Shown piece after piece: positions 1-8,413 of a stretch of 64,000 nt of DNA. Numbering within the stretch: the stretch's first letter is position 1; each line of letters opens with the position of its first letter. The position numbers and the translations under genes are program-made. This DNA is from 3107 sp001483205 (GTDB taxonomy: Bacteria > Pseudomonadota > Alphaproteobacteria > Rhodobacterales > Rhodobacteraceae), in assembly GCA_964291375.2 (NCBI GenBank), contig OZ219809.1, positions 1,798,001 through 1,862,000 on the forward strand, read 5' to 3'. Below the pieces are notes generated by a model. It did no database searches. It was not told where the DNA came from and saw only the letters and a list, made by a program, of their open reading frames with translations.

Positions 1-1026
1 CGTCACAGTCCCGTCCGAGGCCGTAGGGGCCGCCGTGCTTGCGGGCAGGTTGGTCACCGCCAGATCGTCGAAGTCCGCCACCTCGTTGTCGTACGTATCC
101 TTGAGCAGGTTATCGCTGCCCGAGGCCGGGGCCGCATAGTCTACCTTGAAATCTCTATCGGTCCGCACCGCCGCCGTCGCCAGCGTCAGGGTCACCGTGT
201 CGCCGGAAATCACCGGCGCAATGCTGCTGCTCAAATCCACCGCTGCATCCGAGCTGCCCTTTGTCACCTTAAAGGCGTCGTTGGACAGGTTCGCCGCCGC
301 CGCCAGAGGCTCGGAGAACCTGATGACCAGCTTATCCCCCCGCACCTGAGCGCCAAGGGGTTCCGGGATGGTTTGCAGGACTATGCCGTTGATCTCGATA
401 CTCAGGGAGTTCCTCAGAGGAAGGCAGTTTCCCCAGGTAACAGAAACATACCGCCTGCACTCGTCAGCAATGTTCCAATCGTTCAGGCCGTCGCTATCCT
501 CAGCATCATTAGGTGTAGTCTCGTACACTCTTTGACCATCACCCGAAGCAACCCCAATAAGCACCAGAAAGTAATCGGTGTCCGGCTCCAGCACGGCCCC
601 CGCCGGCGCAGTGATTGTTGGATTTAGCCCTTCAATAGTTCCAAAATCATACAACACTGTGCCACCGGGGTTGGTGCCACCACCCTCACGAATCGACACC
701 CGCATCCCTGCCCTATGTGTATTCATGCGTCTCCGGACACTTGTCACCAGATAGCCTTCAGGGTTATCGCCGGTGTGGAATTTCTGTGCAAACCTATAAT
801 TGTCCGCCCTATAACTCGACGTAGATCTGTTGCCCTGATCATAGTTGCTCACCAGCACGCGGTCGTCCTGCGCCGCCGCGGGCGCGGTGAGGGTGACCGC
901 GCTGAGCAGCAGCACAGCGGTGAGGCACAGCAGGCGGGTGAGGCCGGAAACAGGCCCCGACGGGCGGCAGGGTGCCGGGTTCAGGCGGATCAAACGCTCC
1001 CGCAGGGCACACATCACACGACTCAT
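1..1026 (-). CDS. Secreted surface protein with SwmB-like domain, C-terminus outside window
   Basis: The frame is open from an ATG at 1026 to the window edge, giving 342 residues of a longer protein. Residues 1-52 form a long export signal (arginine-rich start, hydrophobic run LLCLTAVLLLSAVTLTAPAAA, then AQDD). Residues about 55-215 resemble the N-terminal domain of the barrel protein at 45.7 kb (NYRFAQKFHTGDNPEGY here, SQVAQGFVTGDNANGY there), of the choice-of-anchor type. Residues about 220-330 look like a SwmB-type beta-sandwich (VRGDKLVIRFSEPL, LSNDAFKVT), ending in an AAPTASDGTVT linker. By analogy with the paralogue a barrel could follow, but that part is not visible. GGGGGCTGACGCC precedes the start. 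Confidence 0.75.
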   Translation of the reverse strand, partial: MSRVMCALRERLIRLNPAPCRPSGPVSGLTRLLCLTAVLLLSAVTLTAPAAAQDDRVLVSNYDQGNRSTSSYRADNYRFAQKFHTGDNPEGYLVTSVRRRMNTHRAGMRVSIREGGGTNPGGTVLYDFGTIEGLNPTITAPAGAVLEPDTDYFLVLIGVASGDGQRVYETTPNDAEDSDGLNDWNIADECRRYVSVTWGNCLPLRNSLSIEINGIVLQTIPEPLGAQVRGDKLVIRFSEPLAAAANLSNDAFKVTKGSSDAAVDLSSSIAPVISGDTVTLTLATAAVRTDRDFKVDYAAPASGSDNLLKDTYDNEVADFDDLAVTNLPASTAAPTASDGTVT

Positions 1027-1100
1027 GGCGTCAGCCCCCCCGTTGCAGGAAGCTGTTGCGGGGCAGGCCGTGCCCTGCTGCGCGCCACAGATTGCGGCTG

Positions 1101-1140
1101 CGGCTCCCGGCTCCCGGCTCCCGGCTCCCGGCTCCCGGCT
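1101..1140 (-). repeat. Heptamer tandem repeat GGGAGCC, about 5.7 copies
   Basis: Forty bases are an uninterrupted tandem array of a 7-bp unit, read as GGGAGCC on the minus strand. It starts one base after the -10 element of the surface-protein promoter, so transcription should begin inside it. The same unit sits at the same place upstream of the barrel gene near 45.6 kb, with about 8.7 copies. Confidence 0.9.
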
Positions 1141-1141
1141 G

Positions 1142-1235
1142 ATTATAGCACCCAAACCCGGATCAAACGGTGATGTCAACGCCATTTCATGCCCTATGCT
1201 TTTACCTGCCTCAAGAACACAACCCTGACACAAAG
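1142..1235 (-). promoter_or_regulatory. Promoter cassette with extended -10, shared with 45.5 kb locus
   Basis: On the minus strand, TGCTATAAT (1150-1142) is a perfect extended -10. The roughly 90 bases upstream match the region upstream of the gene at 45741 in order and spacing: GGTTGTGT, TGAAATGGC, TTGACA, TTGATCCGGGTT. TTGACA lies 26 bases from the -10, too far to be its -35, so it may belong to an activator site. The long conservation between two loci suggests co-regulation. Confidence 0.6.
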
Positions 1236-1367
1236 ACGCCGAATTGTTGTTCGCCCTTTTGAAGCTTGCTTGAAAAACCGGGTCGATGTCAACACTTGAA
1301 TAACCTTATTGGCGTTTTTTTGACCATACCAGGGGTTTGTTCAGGCCGGGGTCTGTCCCAGGGCCCG

Positions 1368-1660
1368 CGCCGACGACACAACGGCCACCAATGGTCGCTT
1401 CGCAGGGATCGGACGCGCCATTCGGGACACGCTCAATTCGCGCAAGGGCAAGCCCGTTCCGATGAATATTGATGTTGCGACGGCGGTAATCTATGCTGAG
1501 CCTGGCTTTGCGGGGCCGTTAGCGCGCGGGCTTTTTTGTCTGTCCCGCTCTGTCGGGGTCATTGCGCACGCCGGGAACAAATGAATCAGGGGGGCAGGAA
1601 CAAAGGACCGACGCCCCCGGCATACCGATGGACCTATGCCGGCCCGAATGCTATCGGGCA
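1368..1660 (+). pseudogene. Citryl-CoA lyase / citrate synthase-family remnant
   Basis: Translation gives the tail of a citrate synthase-fold lyase: GRFAGIGRAIRDTLNSRKGK, PVPMNIDVATAVIYAEPGF, LARGLFCLSRSVGVIAHA, then after a frame change EQMNQGGRNKGPTPP and YRWTYAGP. The shift lies near 1573 and is explained by one missing base between codons for HA and EQ. No start or N-terminal two thirds is present. It sits directly upstream of tctC on the same strand, so it was probably part of the same citrate or tricarballylate operon. The family is inferred from remembered motifs; another citrate synthase relative is possible. Confidence 0.5.
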
Positions 1661-1723
1661 GCCACAACGGGCACTACAGGCCCGAACAACCGAAGACAGC
1701 AACGTATCAATGGAGGAACTCAG

Positions 1724-2719
1724 ATGCTGACACTCACACATACCCGCCGCAGAGCCATAAGGCTCCTTACCGCTTCGACAATGGCATTGGGCCTCGCGGC
1801 CCCTGGCTTTGCTGACAGTCATCAGGTTGTCGATAGCATCCACTTCCTGATCCCCGGTGGCGCTGGTGGCGGCTGGGACGGCACCGCGCGCGGCACGGGC
1901 GAAGCCCTGACCAACGCCGGTCTCGTCGGCTCTGCATCTTACGAAAACATGTCGGGCGGGGGCGGCGGCAAGGCCATCGGCTTTTTGATCGAAAACGCCG
2001 AGTCAAACCACGGAACGCTGATGGTCAACTCCACCCCCATCGTGATCCGGTCGCTGACCGGCGTGTTCCCGCACAACTTTCGCGACCTGACGCTGGTGGC
2101 TGGCACCATCGGCGACTATGCCGCGATAGTCGTCGGTAAGGACAGCCCGATCAATTCGATGGCCGATCTCGTGGCCGCCTATGACACGGACCCGAGCGCC
2201 ACGGCAATCGGTGGTGGCTCTGTTCCCGGTGGTATGGATCACCTCGTGGCCGCAATGGTGATGGAAGCGGCAGGCAAGGATGCGCTGAACGTCAAATACA
2301 TCCCTTATGACGCAGGCGGCAAAGCCATGGCCGCGCTTCTGTCAGGTGAGATTGCGGCCCTGTCTACCGGTTTTTCGGAAGCCGTCGATCTGGCGAATGC
2401 CGGTGAAGTGAAGATCATCGGTGTCACCTCGCCCGAACGTGTCGACGCGGCACCGGACGCTCAAACCATGATGGAGCAGGGCATCGATACCACCTTCGTC
2501 AACTGGCGTGGTTTCTTCGCAGCCCCAGGTCTGCCCGAAGACAAGCTGGCCATGTATCAGGACGCACTGACCAAGATGTATGATACGCCCGAGTGGGAAG
2601 AAGTCCGTGCGCGCAATGGCTGGGTCAACATCCACAACAGCGGTGCCGACTTCCTGGCCTTCCTGGAAGAGCAGGAAAAGGTGATCGGCGATTTGATGAA
2701 GAAGCTGGGCTTCCTCTGA
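1724..2719 (+). CDS. tctC: Tripartite tricarboxylate transporter substrate-binding protein TctC
   Basis: This 331-residue periplasmic binding protein captures tricarboxylates (citrate, tricarballylate or relatives) and delivers them to the TctA/TctB membrane complex. A signal peptide ends at about residue 29 (LLTASTMALGLAAPGFADSH), followed by HFLIPGGAGGGWDGTAR, the usual N-terminal ligand-loop signature. The start at 1724 has TGGAGG seven to twelve bases upstream; longer in-frame starts from 1562 read through the upstream remnant and were rejected. It is the first gene of tctCBA and is followed by a strong hairpin. All neighbouring enzymes and regulators of the pathway are broken, so the true substrate is uncertain. 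Confidence 0.9.
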   Translation: MLTLTHTRRRAIRLLTASTMALGLAAPGFADSHQVVDSIHFLIPGGAGGGWDGTARGTGEALTNAGLVGSASYENMSGGGGGKAIGFLIENAESNHGTLMVNSTPIVIRSLTGVFPHNFRDLTLVAGTIGDYAAIVVGKDSPINSMADLVAAYDTDPSATAIGGGSVPGGMDHLVAAMVMEAAGKDALNVKYIPYDAGGKAMAALLSGEIAALSTGFSEAVDLANAGEVKIIGVTSPERVDAAPDAQTMMEQGIDTTFVNWRGFFAAPGLPEDKLAMYQDALTKMYDTPEWEEVRARNGWVNIHNSGADFLAFLEEQEKVIGDLMKKLGFL

Positions 2720-2730
2720 GACTCATCATA

Positions 2731-2752
2731 TGTGGCGGGCATCGGCCCGCCA
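2731..2752 (+). terminator. Intercistronic hairpin between tctC and tctB
   Basis: GTGGCGGGC, loop ATCG, GCCCGCCAC is a perfect 9-bp stem 11 bases after the tctC stop. There is no U-run, so it more likely stabilises the tctC message or partly attenuates transcription into tctBA. That would fit a binding protein needed in excess over its permease. Confidence 0.6.
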
Positions 2753-2840
2753 CAATTTCGTCAACGCGATTGGGCGCATTCTTCAGGACACGCCCCATTG
2801 CGCCACACCGTGTCACTTCACCAGTTTCAGGAGATGATTT

Positions 2841-3335
2841 ATGGGCCTCGACCGCTGGATCGCTCTGATCATACTGATGATCTGTCTGGCCTACGGCTAT
2901 GCGGCCTATTTCACCATGGATGCCGCACTAGCCCCCTTTATGAAACGCAATCCAATCTGGCCATCAACCTTTCCCAAGGTGCTGTCGGTCATGGCAATTC
3001 TGTGTTCGCTGGTCATTCTTCTCGGCTTTGAAAAGGGTGCGTCAAATCCCAGACCCGCCGAAATCAACTATCGCCGATTGACCGACTACAAGCTCGGTCA
3101 GGCACTTTTACTCCTTGCGCTCATGGTGGCCTACGCGCTGCTCTTGCGCCCGCTGGGATTCCTTCTGGCAACGGCTGGCTTTCTGGCGGCCAGCTCCGCA
3201 ATTCTGGGCGAGCGAAAATTCCACATCCTGATCCCGGTGGCCGTTATTGCGACCGGGGTTGTCTGGTATCTGGTCGATGGCGTTCTGGGGATATTCCTGA
3301 GCCCGATGCCCTCCTTCCTGAAAAACGGAGGCTGA
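2841..3335 (+). CDS. tctB: Tripartite tricarboxylate transporter small permease TctB
   Basis: This 164-residue protein is the small membrane subunit that pairs with TctA. Four hydrophobic segments are visible: about residues 6-26 (ALIILMICLAYGYAAYFTM), 46-64 (VLSVMAILCSLVILLGF), 88-124 (LLLLALMVAYALLLRPLGFLLA) and 130-150 (LIPVAVIATGVVWYLVDG). The RRLTDYKLGQ loop before the third segment is typical of the family. The ribosome-binding site CAGGAG lies eight bases before the ATG. It ends one base before tctA starts, so the two are translationally linked. Confidence 0.88.
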   Translation: MGLDRWIALIILMICLAYGYAAYFTMDAALAPFMKRNPIWPSTFPKVLSVMAILCSLVILLGFEKGASNPRPAEINYRRLTDYKLGQALLLLALMVAYALLLRPLGFLLATAGFLAASSAILGERKFHILIPVAVIATGVVWYLVDGVLGIFLSPMPSFLKNGG

Positions 3336-3336
3336 C

Positions 3337-4851
3337 ATGCTTGAAGGACTGTTGATCGGGCTTGGAACGGCCTTTTCCTTCACCAACCTTCTGATGGTTA
3401 TCGGTGGCTGTCTGATCGGCACGTTCATCGGCATGTTGCCGGGTCTGGGGCCGATGTCGATCATTGCAATTATGATCCCTGTCGCAATTTCCATCGGCGA
3501 CCCGTCGGCGGCACTGATCCTGTTGGCGGGCGTCTACTACGGTGCGATTTTCGGCGGTTCGACATCATCTATCCTGATCAACGCGCCCGGCGTTGCGTCG
3601 ACGGTGGCGACTTCGTTCGATGGTTATCCGCTGGCCCGGCAAGGCAAGGCTGGCAAAGCCCTGACCGTGGCTGCCATTGCCTCATTCAGCGGCGGAACAA
3701 TCGGTGCTGTCCTGCTGATGGTCTTCGCGCCTGCGTTGGCGACCGTGGCATTGCTGTTCCACTCTGCCGAGTATTTCGCCCTTATGGTGGTGGGGCTTTC
3801 GGCCATCGCCGCATTCGCGGGCACCGGTCAGGTATCAAAGGCGCTGTTGATGACCATTCTTGGCCTGATGATGGCGACGGTGGGCGAAGGGGCGCTTTTC
3901 AACATGCCGCGCTTCACAATGGGCATCATGGACCTGCAATCAGGCTTCGGCTTCATCACGCTGGCAATGGCAATGTTCGCGCTGCCCGAAGTGTTGTATC
4001 TCGTATTGGACCCGAACCGCTCAAATACGGCAAGCGGCAGCGGAGAAATCAAAGAGCTTCGCATCACGAGAGACGAGGCCAGGGCCATCACCCCAGTCAT
4101 CGGTCGTCAGTCAGTCCAGGGTTTCCTGATCGGCGTGTTGCCGGGGGCCGGGGCCACCATCGCCTCGTTCCTGGGGTATGCCGTGGAACGCAATATCGCT
4201 CCGAAGGAAGAACAGGAGCAATTCGGCAAAGGTTCGGTCAAGGGCCTCGCCGCACCGGAATCGGCCAACAACGCCGCCTGCACCGGATCGTTCGTGCCGC
4301 TGTTGACGCTTGGCATTCCGGGGTCGGGCACCACCGCGATCCTGCTCGGCGCGCTCATCGCACTGAACGTGACACCGGGGCCACGGCTTATGGTCGACGA
4401 TCCTCAGATATTTTGGGCGGTCATCATTTCGATGTATCTGGGCAATGTGATCCTGCTGATATTGAATCTGCCGCTGATCCCATACATCGCGAAGGTGCTC
4501 GCCGTGCCACGCAACTACCTGATCCCCTTCATTTTGTTCTTCACACTGATGGGTGCCTATATCGGGCAGAACAACGCGACGGAGCTTCTGTTTCTGGTCG
4601 GCATGGGAATCGCGGCGACCGCGCTGCGCTTTGCCGACTATCCGTTGGCACCATTGCTCATTGGATTCATCCTGGGATCAATGCTGGAGGACAACTTTTC
4701 ACGCTCGATGCAGCTCTACGACGGCATCGGATTCATCCTAGAGCGGCCAATGACCCTTGCGCTGCTGGTGATCGCCATACTGTTGGTTATTCTGCCCGGC
4801 TACCGCGCCCGCCGGGCCAGGCTGCGCGCAGAAGGCATCTCCGACGACTGA
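3337..4851 (+). CDS. tctA: Tripartite tricarboxylate transporter large permease TctA
   Basis: This 504-residue, about 12-helix integral membrane protein is the transport channel of the TctABC system and is driven by an ion gradient. Near the N-terminus FIGMLPGLGPMSIIAIMIP and YYGAIFGGSTSSILINAPG are the family's conserved glycine/proline-rich signatures, repeated in the second half as GVLPGAGATIASFLGYA and FVPLLTLGIPGSGTTA. Length is normal for TctA. GGAGG overlapping the end of tctB provides the ribosome-binding site. It is the last intact gene of the transporter operon; a short inverted-repeat element and the decayed two-component genes follow. Confidence 0.93.
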   Translation: MLEGLLIGLGTAFSFTNLLMVIGGCLIGTFIGMLPGLGPMSIIAIMIPVAISIGDPSAALILLAGVYYGAIFGGSTSSILINAPGVASTVATSFDGYPLARQGKAGKALTVAAIASFSGGTIGAVLLMVFAPALATVALLFHSAEYFALMVVGLSAIAAFAGTGQVSKALLMTILGLMMATVGEGALFNMPRFTMGIMDLQSGFGFITLAMAMFALPEVLYLVLDPNRSNTASGSGEIKELRITRDEARAITPVIGRQSVQGFLIGVLPGAGATIASFLGYAVERNIAPKEEQEQFGKGSVKGLAAPESANNAACTGSFVPLLTLGIPGSGTTAILLGALIALNVTPGPRLMVDDPQIFWAVIISMYLGNVILLILNLPLIPYIAKVLAVPRNYLIPFILFFTLMGAYIGQNNATELLFLVGMGIAATALRFADYPLAPLLIGFILGSMLEDNFSRSMQLYDGIGFILERPMTLALLVIAILLVILPGYRARRARLRAEGISDD

Positions 4852-4936
4852 GGTCAAATGCGCAGTGGGGCTTTCCCAGAGTGCCCCAACCCAATCGCTC
4901 CCGCCTCGGGCTTGTATGAACCAGAGCGTTATGGGT

Positions 4937-5025
4937 AAAGACCTCTGCATAAGGCTTGTCTTATGGTGCCCCCGGCTCAATCGTGTAGATTTGAGCCACA
5001 GGCGCGCCATCATGCACAGGTCTTT
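4937..5025. repeat. Short MITE-like inverted-repeat element (family A)
   Basis: The ends are AAAGACCTCTGCATAAGG and, inverted, CATCATGCACAGGTCTTT, 89 bp apart. The same termini recur at about ten intergenic places in the window. This copy is internally deleted and overlaps the last codons of the decayed histidine kinase. Confidence 0.65.
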
Positions 5026-5842
5026 GCAACCGGAATGCAAAGCGACAGGCTCGCGCCCGCCCTGACCTTGTTGATGACAAGTGACCCGCCGTGCCGCTCG
5101 GCAACCGAGGCCGCGATTGCAAGGCCAAGGCCGCTGCCGTCGGAGGGCCTCACCTGCGAGAAGCGGCCAAAAGCGGCCTCGCTCTGTTCAGGCTGCAATC
5201 CCCTGCCGTCGTCGCTGACCGTGACAACAGCATCATCCCCCGCCCTTGCAACCCGCACATGAACATGGCTCAGCGACGGCCCTCGTGTTTCACGGCGTTG
5301 TCGATCAGGTGCTTGATGGCCTCTGTCAGGAAAAAGACATCGCCCGTAAGGATGATCGGCGCGTCCGGGGCGTTGAACGCAAACTCGATCCCGCCGGACA
5401 GGATACTCGGCCCCAGCTCGGCGCAAATGTCCTGAACCGCCCTGCCGATGTCGATCCTTTCAACCTCGGCGGCCATGGCTGTCTGTTGCAGACGGTCCAG
5501 CGACAGAAACTGATCCGCAACGCGGGCAGAACTGCGCGCAGGGCTGACAAGCTCGGATATATGCCGGTTACGCTCCTGCGTGCTTGGCGCTTCCCGAACC
5601 GCCAGCTCTTTGCGCGGTATTTCCAGCGACCCGCCGCCTGCGCTGACCTCACATATGTTGCGGTCGAACTCCAGACCGCCGATCCGCTCCCGCGCCCTGT
5701 AGTCCAGATTCTTGCGCTGCGACAGCGCCCGGATGCGCGCTTTCAACTCATCCATCTCGAACGGTTTGACCAGGTAATCATCCGCGTTGATGTCGAGTAC
5801 CACCAGATCAGCCCCCTCGCCCGCAACTTTCGCTGCGCCCAT
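5010..5842 (-). pseudogene. Decayed TctD/TctE-like two-component regulator genes, fused by deletions
   Basis: The minus strand encodes pieces of an OmpR-family response regulator followed in the same frame by pieces of a histidine kinase. Seen: GADLVVLDI joined directly to NADDYLVKPFEMDELKARI (the receiver middle is missing), then GLEFDRNICEV and LEIPRKELA of the winged helix (its remainder is missing), then kinase SARVADQFLSLDRLQQ and LIDNAVKH. A frameshift near 5280 precedes the ATP-binding boxes VSDDGRGL and GSGLGLAIAASVAERHGG. TctD/TctE proteins control tctCBA operons, so the position beside tctA suggests the former regulator. Several internal deletions plus a frameshift make function very unlikely. 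Confidence 0.75.
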
Positions 5843-5859
5843 GGAGGTGTGTGCACGGG

Positions 5860-6575
5860 CCGCTGGCCGGGTCTTATGGCGAAGAGGAATATCTGGATGA
5901 CCTGCTGAAGGTTACCCAGGGAAACACGGACGAAGGGCTTGGCCCGTCTTGCGATCCGCGGCTCAGCGGCCTGCCTGCCCTGGATGGAGGCGCACGGGGT
6001 GCGGGTTCAGCCCCCGCTTTCCGGCGCGCCTTCGCTTGAGCGCACCAATGCTTTCTTCATGGGGGGTGGTAAGGCTCTTCTGAATGCCTATTACCGGGCT
6101 GCCGGGGCGCTTGGGGTCGATGTGCTCTACGAGGCCCATGTGACACATCTGGAAATCCGCGAAGATCGGGGCGCATGGGTGGAGTATACCCATGAGGGCC
6201 GGGATCATCGCGTTGAGCCAACAGCCGTCATCGTTGCGTCCGGCGGGTTTCAGGCGGATATTGACTGGCTTGCACGCGCTTGGGGACCAGCGGCGAGGAA
6301 TTTTCTGATCCGGGGCACATCCTACAATCGCGGGGTGGTTCTGGCCGACCTTCTGGAACAGGGGATCGAAAGCGTGGGCGACCCGACCTAGTGCCACGCA
6401 GTTGCCATCGACGGGCGCGCACCGAAATTCGACGGGGGCATTGACGGGCCGGTCCGAAACCTCCGGGCGGCAGGTGAAACCATGGCGGGGTCGATCCTGG
6501 GTCAGGGCTATCTGGCCGGGTTCGACATGACCATCGGCACCGTCTTTGGCCGCATCCCATGCAAAATCTCATGCA
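5860..6575 (+). pseudogene. tcuA: Tricarballylate dehydrogenase TcuA remnant
   Basis: The translation matches the middle and end of the FAD-dependent tricarballylate dehydrogenase: EEEYLDDLLKVTQGNTDEGL, then a frame change near 5938 to LARLAIRG, SLERTNAFFMGGGKALLNAY, RGTSYNRGVVLADLLEQGI, and GDPT followed by a TAG at 6389-6391. The continuing CHAVAIDGRAPKFDGG shows that the TAG replaces a glutamine codon (CAG to TAG). The C-terminus GQGYLAGFDMTIGTVFGRI is also present. The FAD-binding N-terminus is absent. It would have converted tricarballylate to cis-aconitate, which fits the neighbouring TctABC importer. Confidence 0.78.
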
Positions 6576-6672
6576 GGCTGACACGAAGACCGGTTCTTGC
6601 AGGCGCGCCGCATCGCCCATCATGCAATCATGTATGGCTTTCTGCTGTGTTTCGCCGCGACCGGGGCGGTCA
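6576..6672 (+). pseudogene. tcuB: TcuB (tricarballylate utilisation membrane protein) fragment
   Basis: The frame reading RRIAHHAIMYGFLLCFAAT matches a conserved membrane-helix segment of TcuB/CitB, the electron carrier that reoxidises TcuA. Only about 25 residues remain, fused by deletion to the TcuA end. Homology stops exactly where the tRNA-Gln 3' end begins (6673). The match is short, so the family is an inference supported by adjacency to tcuA. Confidence 0.5.
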
Positions 6673-6747
6673 TGGCTGGGGTGGTAGGATTCGAACCTAC
6701 GATACACGGTACCAAAAACCGCTGCCTTACCACTTGGCTACACCCCA
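6673..6747 (-). tRNA. tRNA-Gln (anticodon TTG)
   Basis: The minus strand folds as a 75-nt tRNA. The acceptor TGGGGTG pairs with CACCCCA, the discriminator is G, and CCA is encoded. The anticodon loop TTTTGGT gives anticodon TTG (glutamine), and the T arm contains GGTTCGAATCC. Its 3' end abuts the decayed tcu genes, a common position for island integration. Confidence 0.95.
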
Positions 6748-6868
6748 ACCGTGAGCGGCTAAATACGATTGCCGCACGGTTGGCGCAAGCCCTCTGTTGC
6801 GACTTTTTACCCGGTGCAGGCCGCCATCGCCCGCCGCAAACCACCGCAAACCGGGGCCGCGCCGGGGT

Positions 6869-8367
6869 TCAGAACGTCTGATCATAATCACCCACCGACG
6901 GCTCCGTGCGGATGATCGCATCAAGATCGGCAAAGATCGCGCGCAGTTCGGCCTCGCTGTCCGGGCTTTCGCACAACACCACCAGATTCGGGGTGTTCGA
7001 GCTGGCGCGCACCAGCCCCCAGCCGCCATTCTCGAGCATCACCCGCGCGCCGTTGACGGTGACAATATCGGTGATCCTGCGCCCGCCCAGTGATCCGCCC
7101 GCGCGGTGATGCCCGGCCAGCCTGTCCACCAGCCGGGCGAGAACAGCGTATTTCTCGGTGTCCGGGCAATGGGGCGACATGGTGGGGCTGGCATAGGTCC
7201 GGGGCAGCGCCCGGCGCATGTCCGACATTGACCTGCCGGGGTTGCGGTCAAGCAGCCTGCAAATCTCGACCGCCGCCCGCAGCCCGCAATCATAGCCGCG
7301 CCCGAGCGGACCGGCGAGGAAATAATGGCCGGATTTCTCGAACCCCGCCAGCGCGCCGGTCTCCCGCACCCGCCGTTTCATGTGACTGTGCCCGGTCTTC
7401 CAGTAATCGGCCCGGGCCCCGTTCGCGATCAGCTCCGGGTCAGAGGCGAAAAGCCCGGTGGATTTCACGTCCGCCACGAATGTGGCACCGGGATAGAGGC
7501 GGGACAAATCCCGCGCCAGGATCACGCCCATCTTGTCGGCGAAAATCTCTTCGCCCTCGTCATCGACGATGCCGCAGCGGTCGCCATCGCCGTCAAAGCC
7601 AAGCGCAAGGTCCGCACCGGATGCCCGGACACCCGCCGCCATGTCGTGCAGCATTTCCATCGCTTCCGGGTTCGGGTTGTAGTTGGGAAAGGTATAGTCC
7701 GGCCGGGTGTGCAGCGGCACGACCTCAACGCCAATCCGTTCAAGAAGCGCGGGTGCAAAGGCCGAGGCGGTGCCGTTGCCGGTGGCACAGACGACCTTAA
7801 GCGCGCGGGTCATGCGGAAATCACCGGCCAGATCATCCAGATATGCCTGCCGCACACCGCCGACAAACTCATAGCCCCCGCCGGGGCGGGGCACCCCGTT
7901 GCCCCCAAGCACGATGTCGCGCAGCTCGGCCATCTCTGCGGGGCCATGGGTCAGCGGGCGATCAAAGCCCATCTTGACGCCGGTCCAGCCATTGGGGTTG
8001 TGGCTGGCCGTCACCATGGCAACCGCGGGCGCGTCCAGATGAAACTGGGCGAAATAGGCCATCGGCGACAGCGCAGGCCCGATGTCCCTGACATGAATGC
8101 CCGCCTGCACCAGCCCCAGCGCCAGCGCATTCTTGACCGAAAGCGAATAGTCGCGGTAGTCATTGCCGACGACGATCACCGGGTCGATGCCGCGCGCGCG
8201 CATCTGTGTGCCCAGCCCGAGGCCAAGGGCGGTCATGCCCGGCAGGTTGATCTGTTCGGGGTATCGCCAGCGCGCGTCATATTCGCGAAACCGGTGGGCG
8301 TGATCATCGGGTCACGCAGAAATTCCCAGGTGTTCGGCACAGAGGTCAGGGCGGGGGCCTTGGGCAT
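6869..8367 (-). CDS. Phosphomannomutase/phosphoglucomutase, frameshifted near its N-terminus
   Basis: The enzyme interconverts hexose 6- and 1-phosphates for exopolysaccharide or LPS sugar nucleotides. Visible are the active serine loop TASHNPNGWTGVKMGF, the metal loop FDGDGDRCGIVDD and the sugar-binding region GFEKSGHYF. The intact frame starts at 8236 and lacks about 40 residues. The missing part is present upstream in another frame: from ATG 8365-8367, NTWEFLRDPMITPTGF, after which REYDARWRYPEQINLPG continues in the main frame. One C is missing next to position 8287, between the F and R codons. Restoring it gives about 499 residues, normal for this group. This is either a mutation or a sequencing error; the enzyme is otherwise complete. 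Confidence 0.85.
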
Positions 8368-8413
8368 TGCGGTTATGTCCGTTGTCGGGTGGATCAGGAG
8401 AAATCAGGATTTA

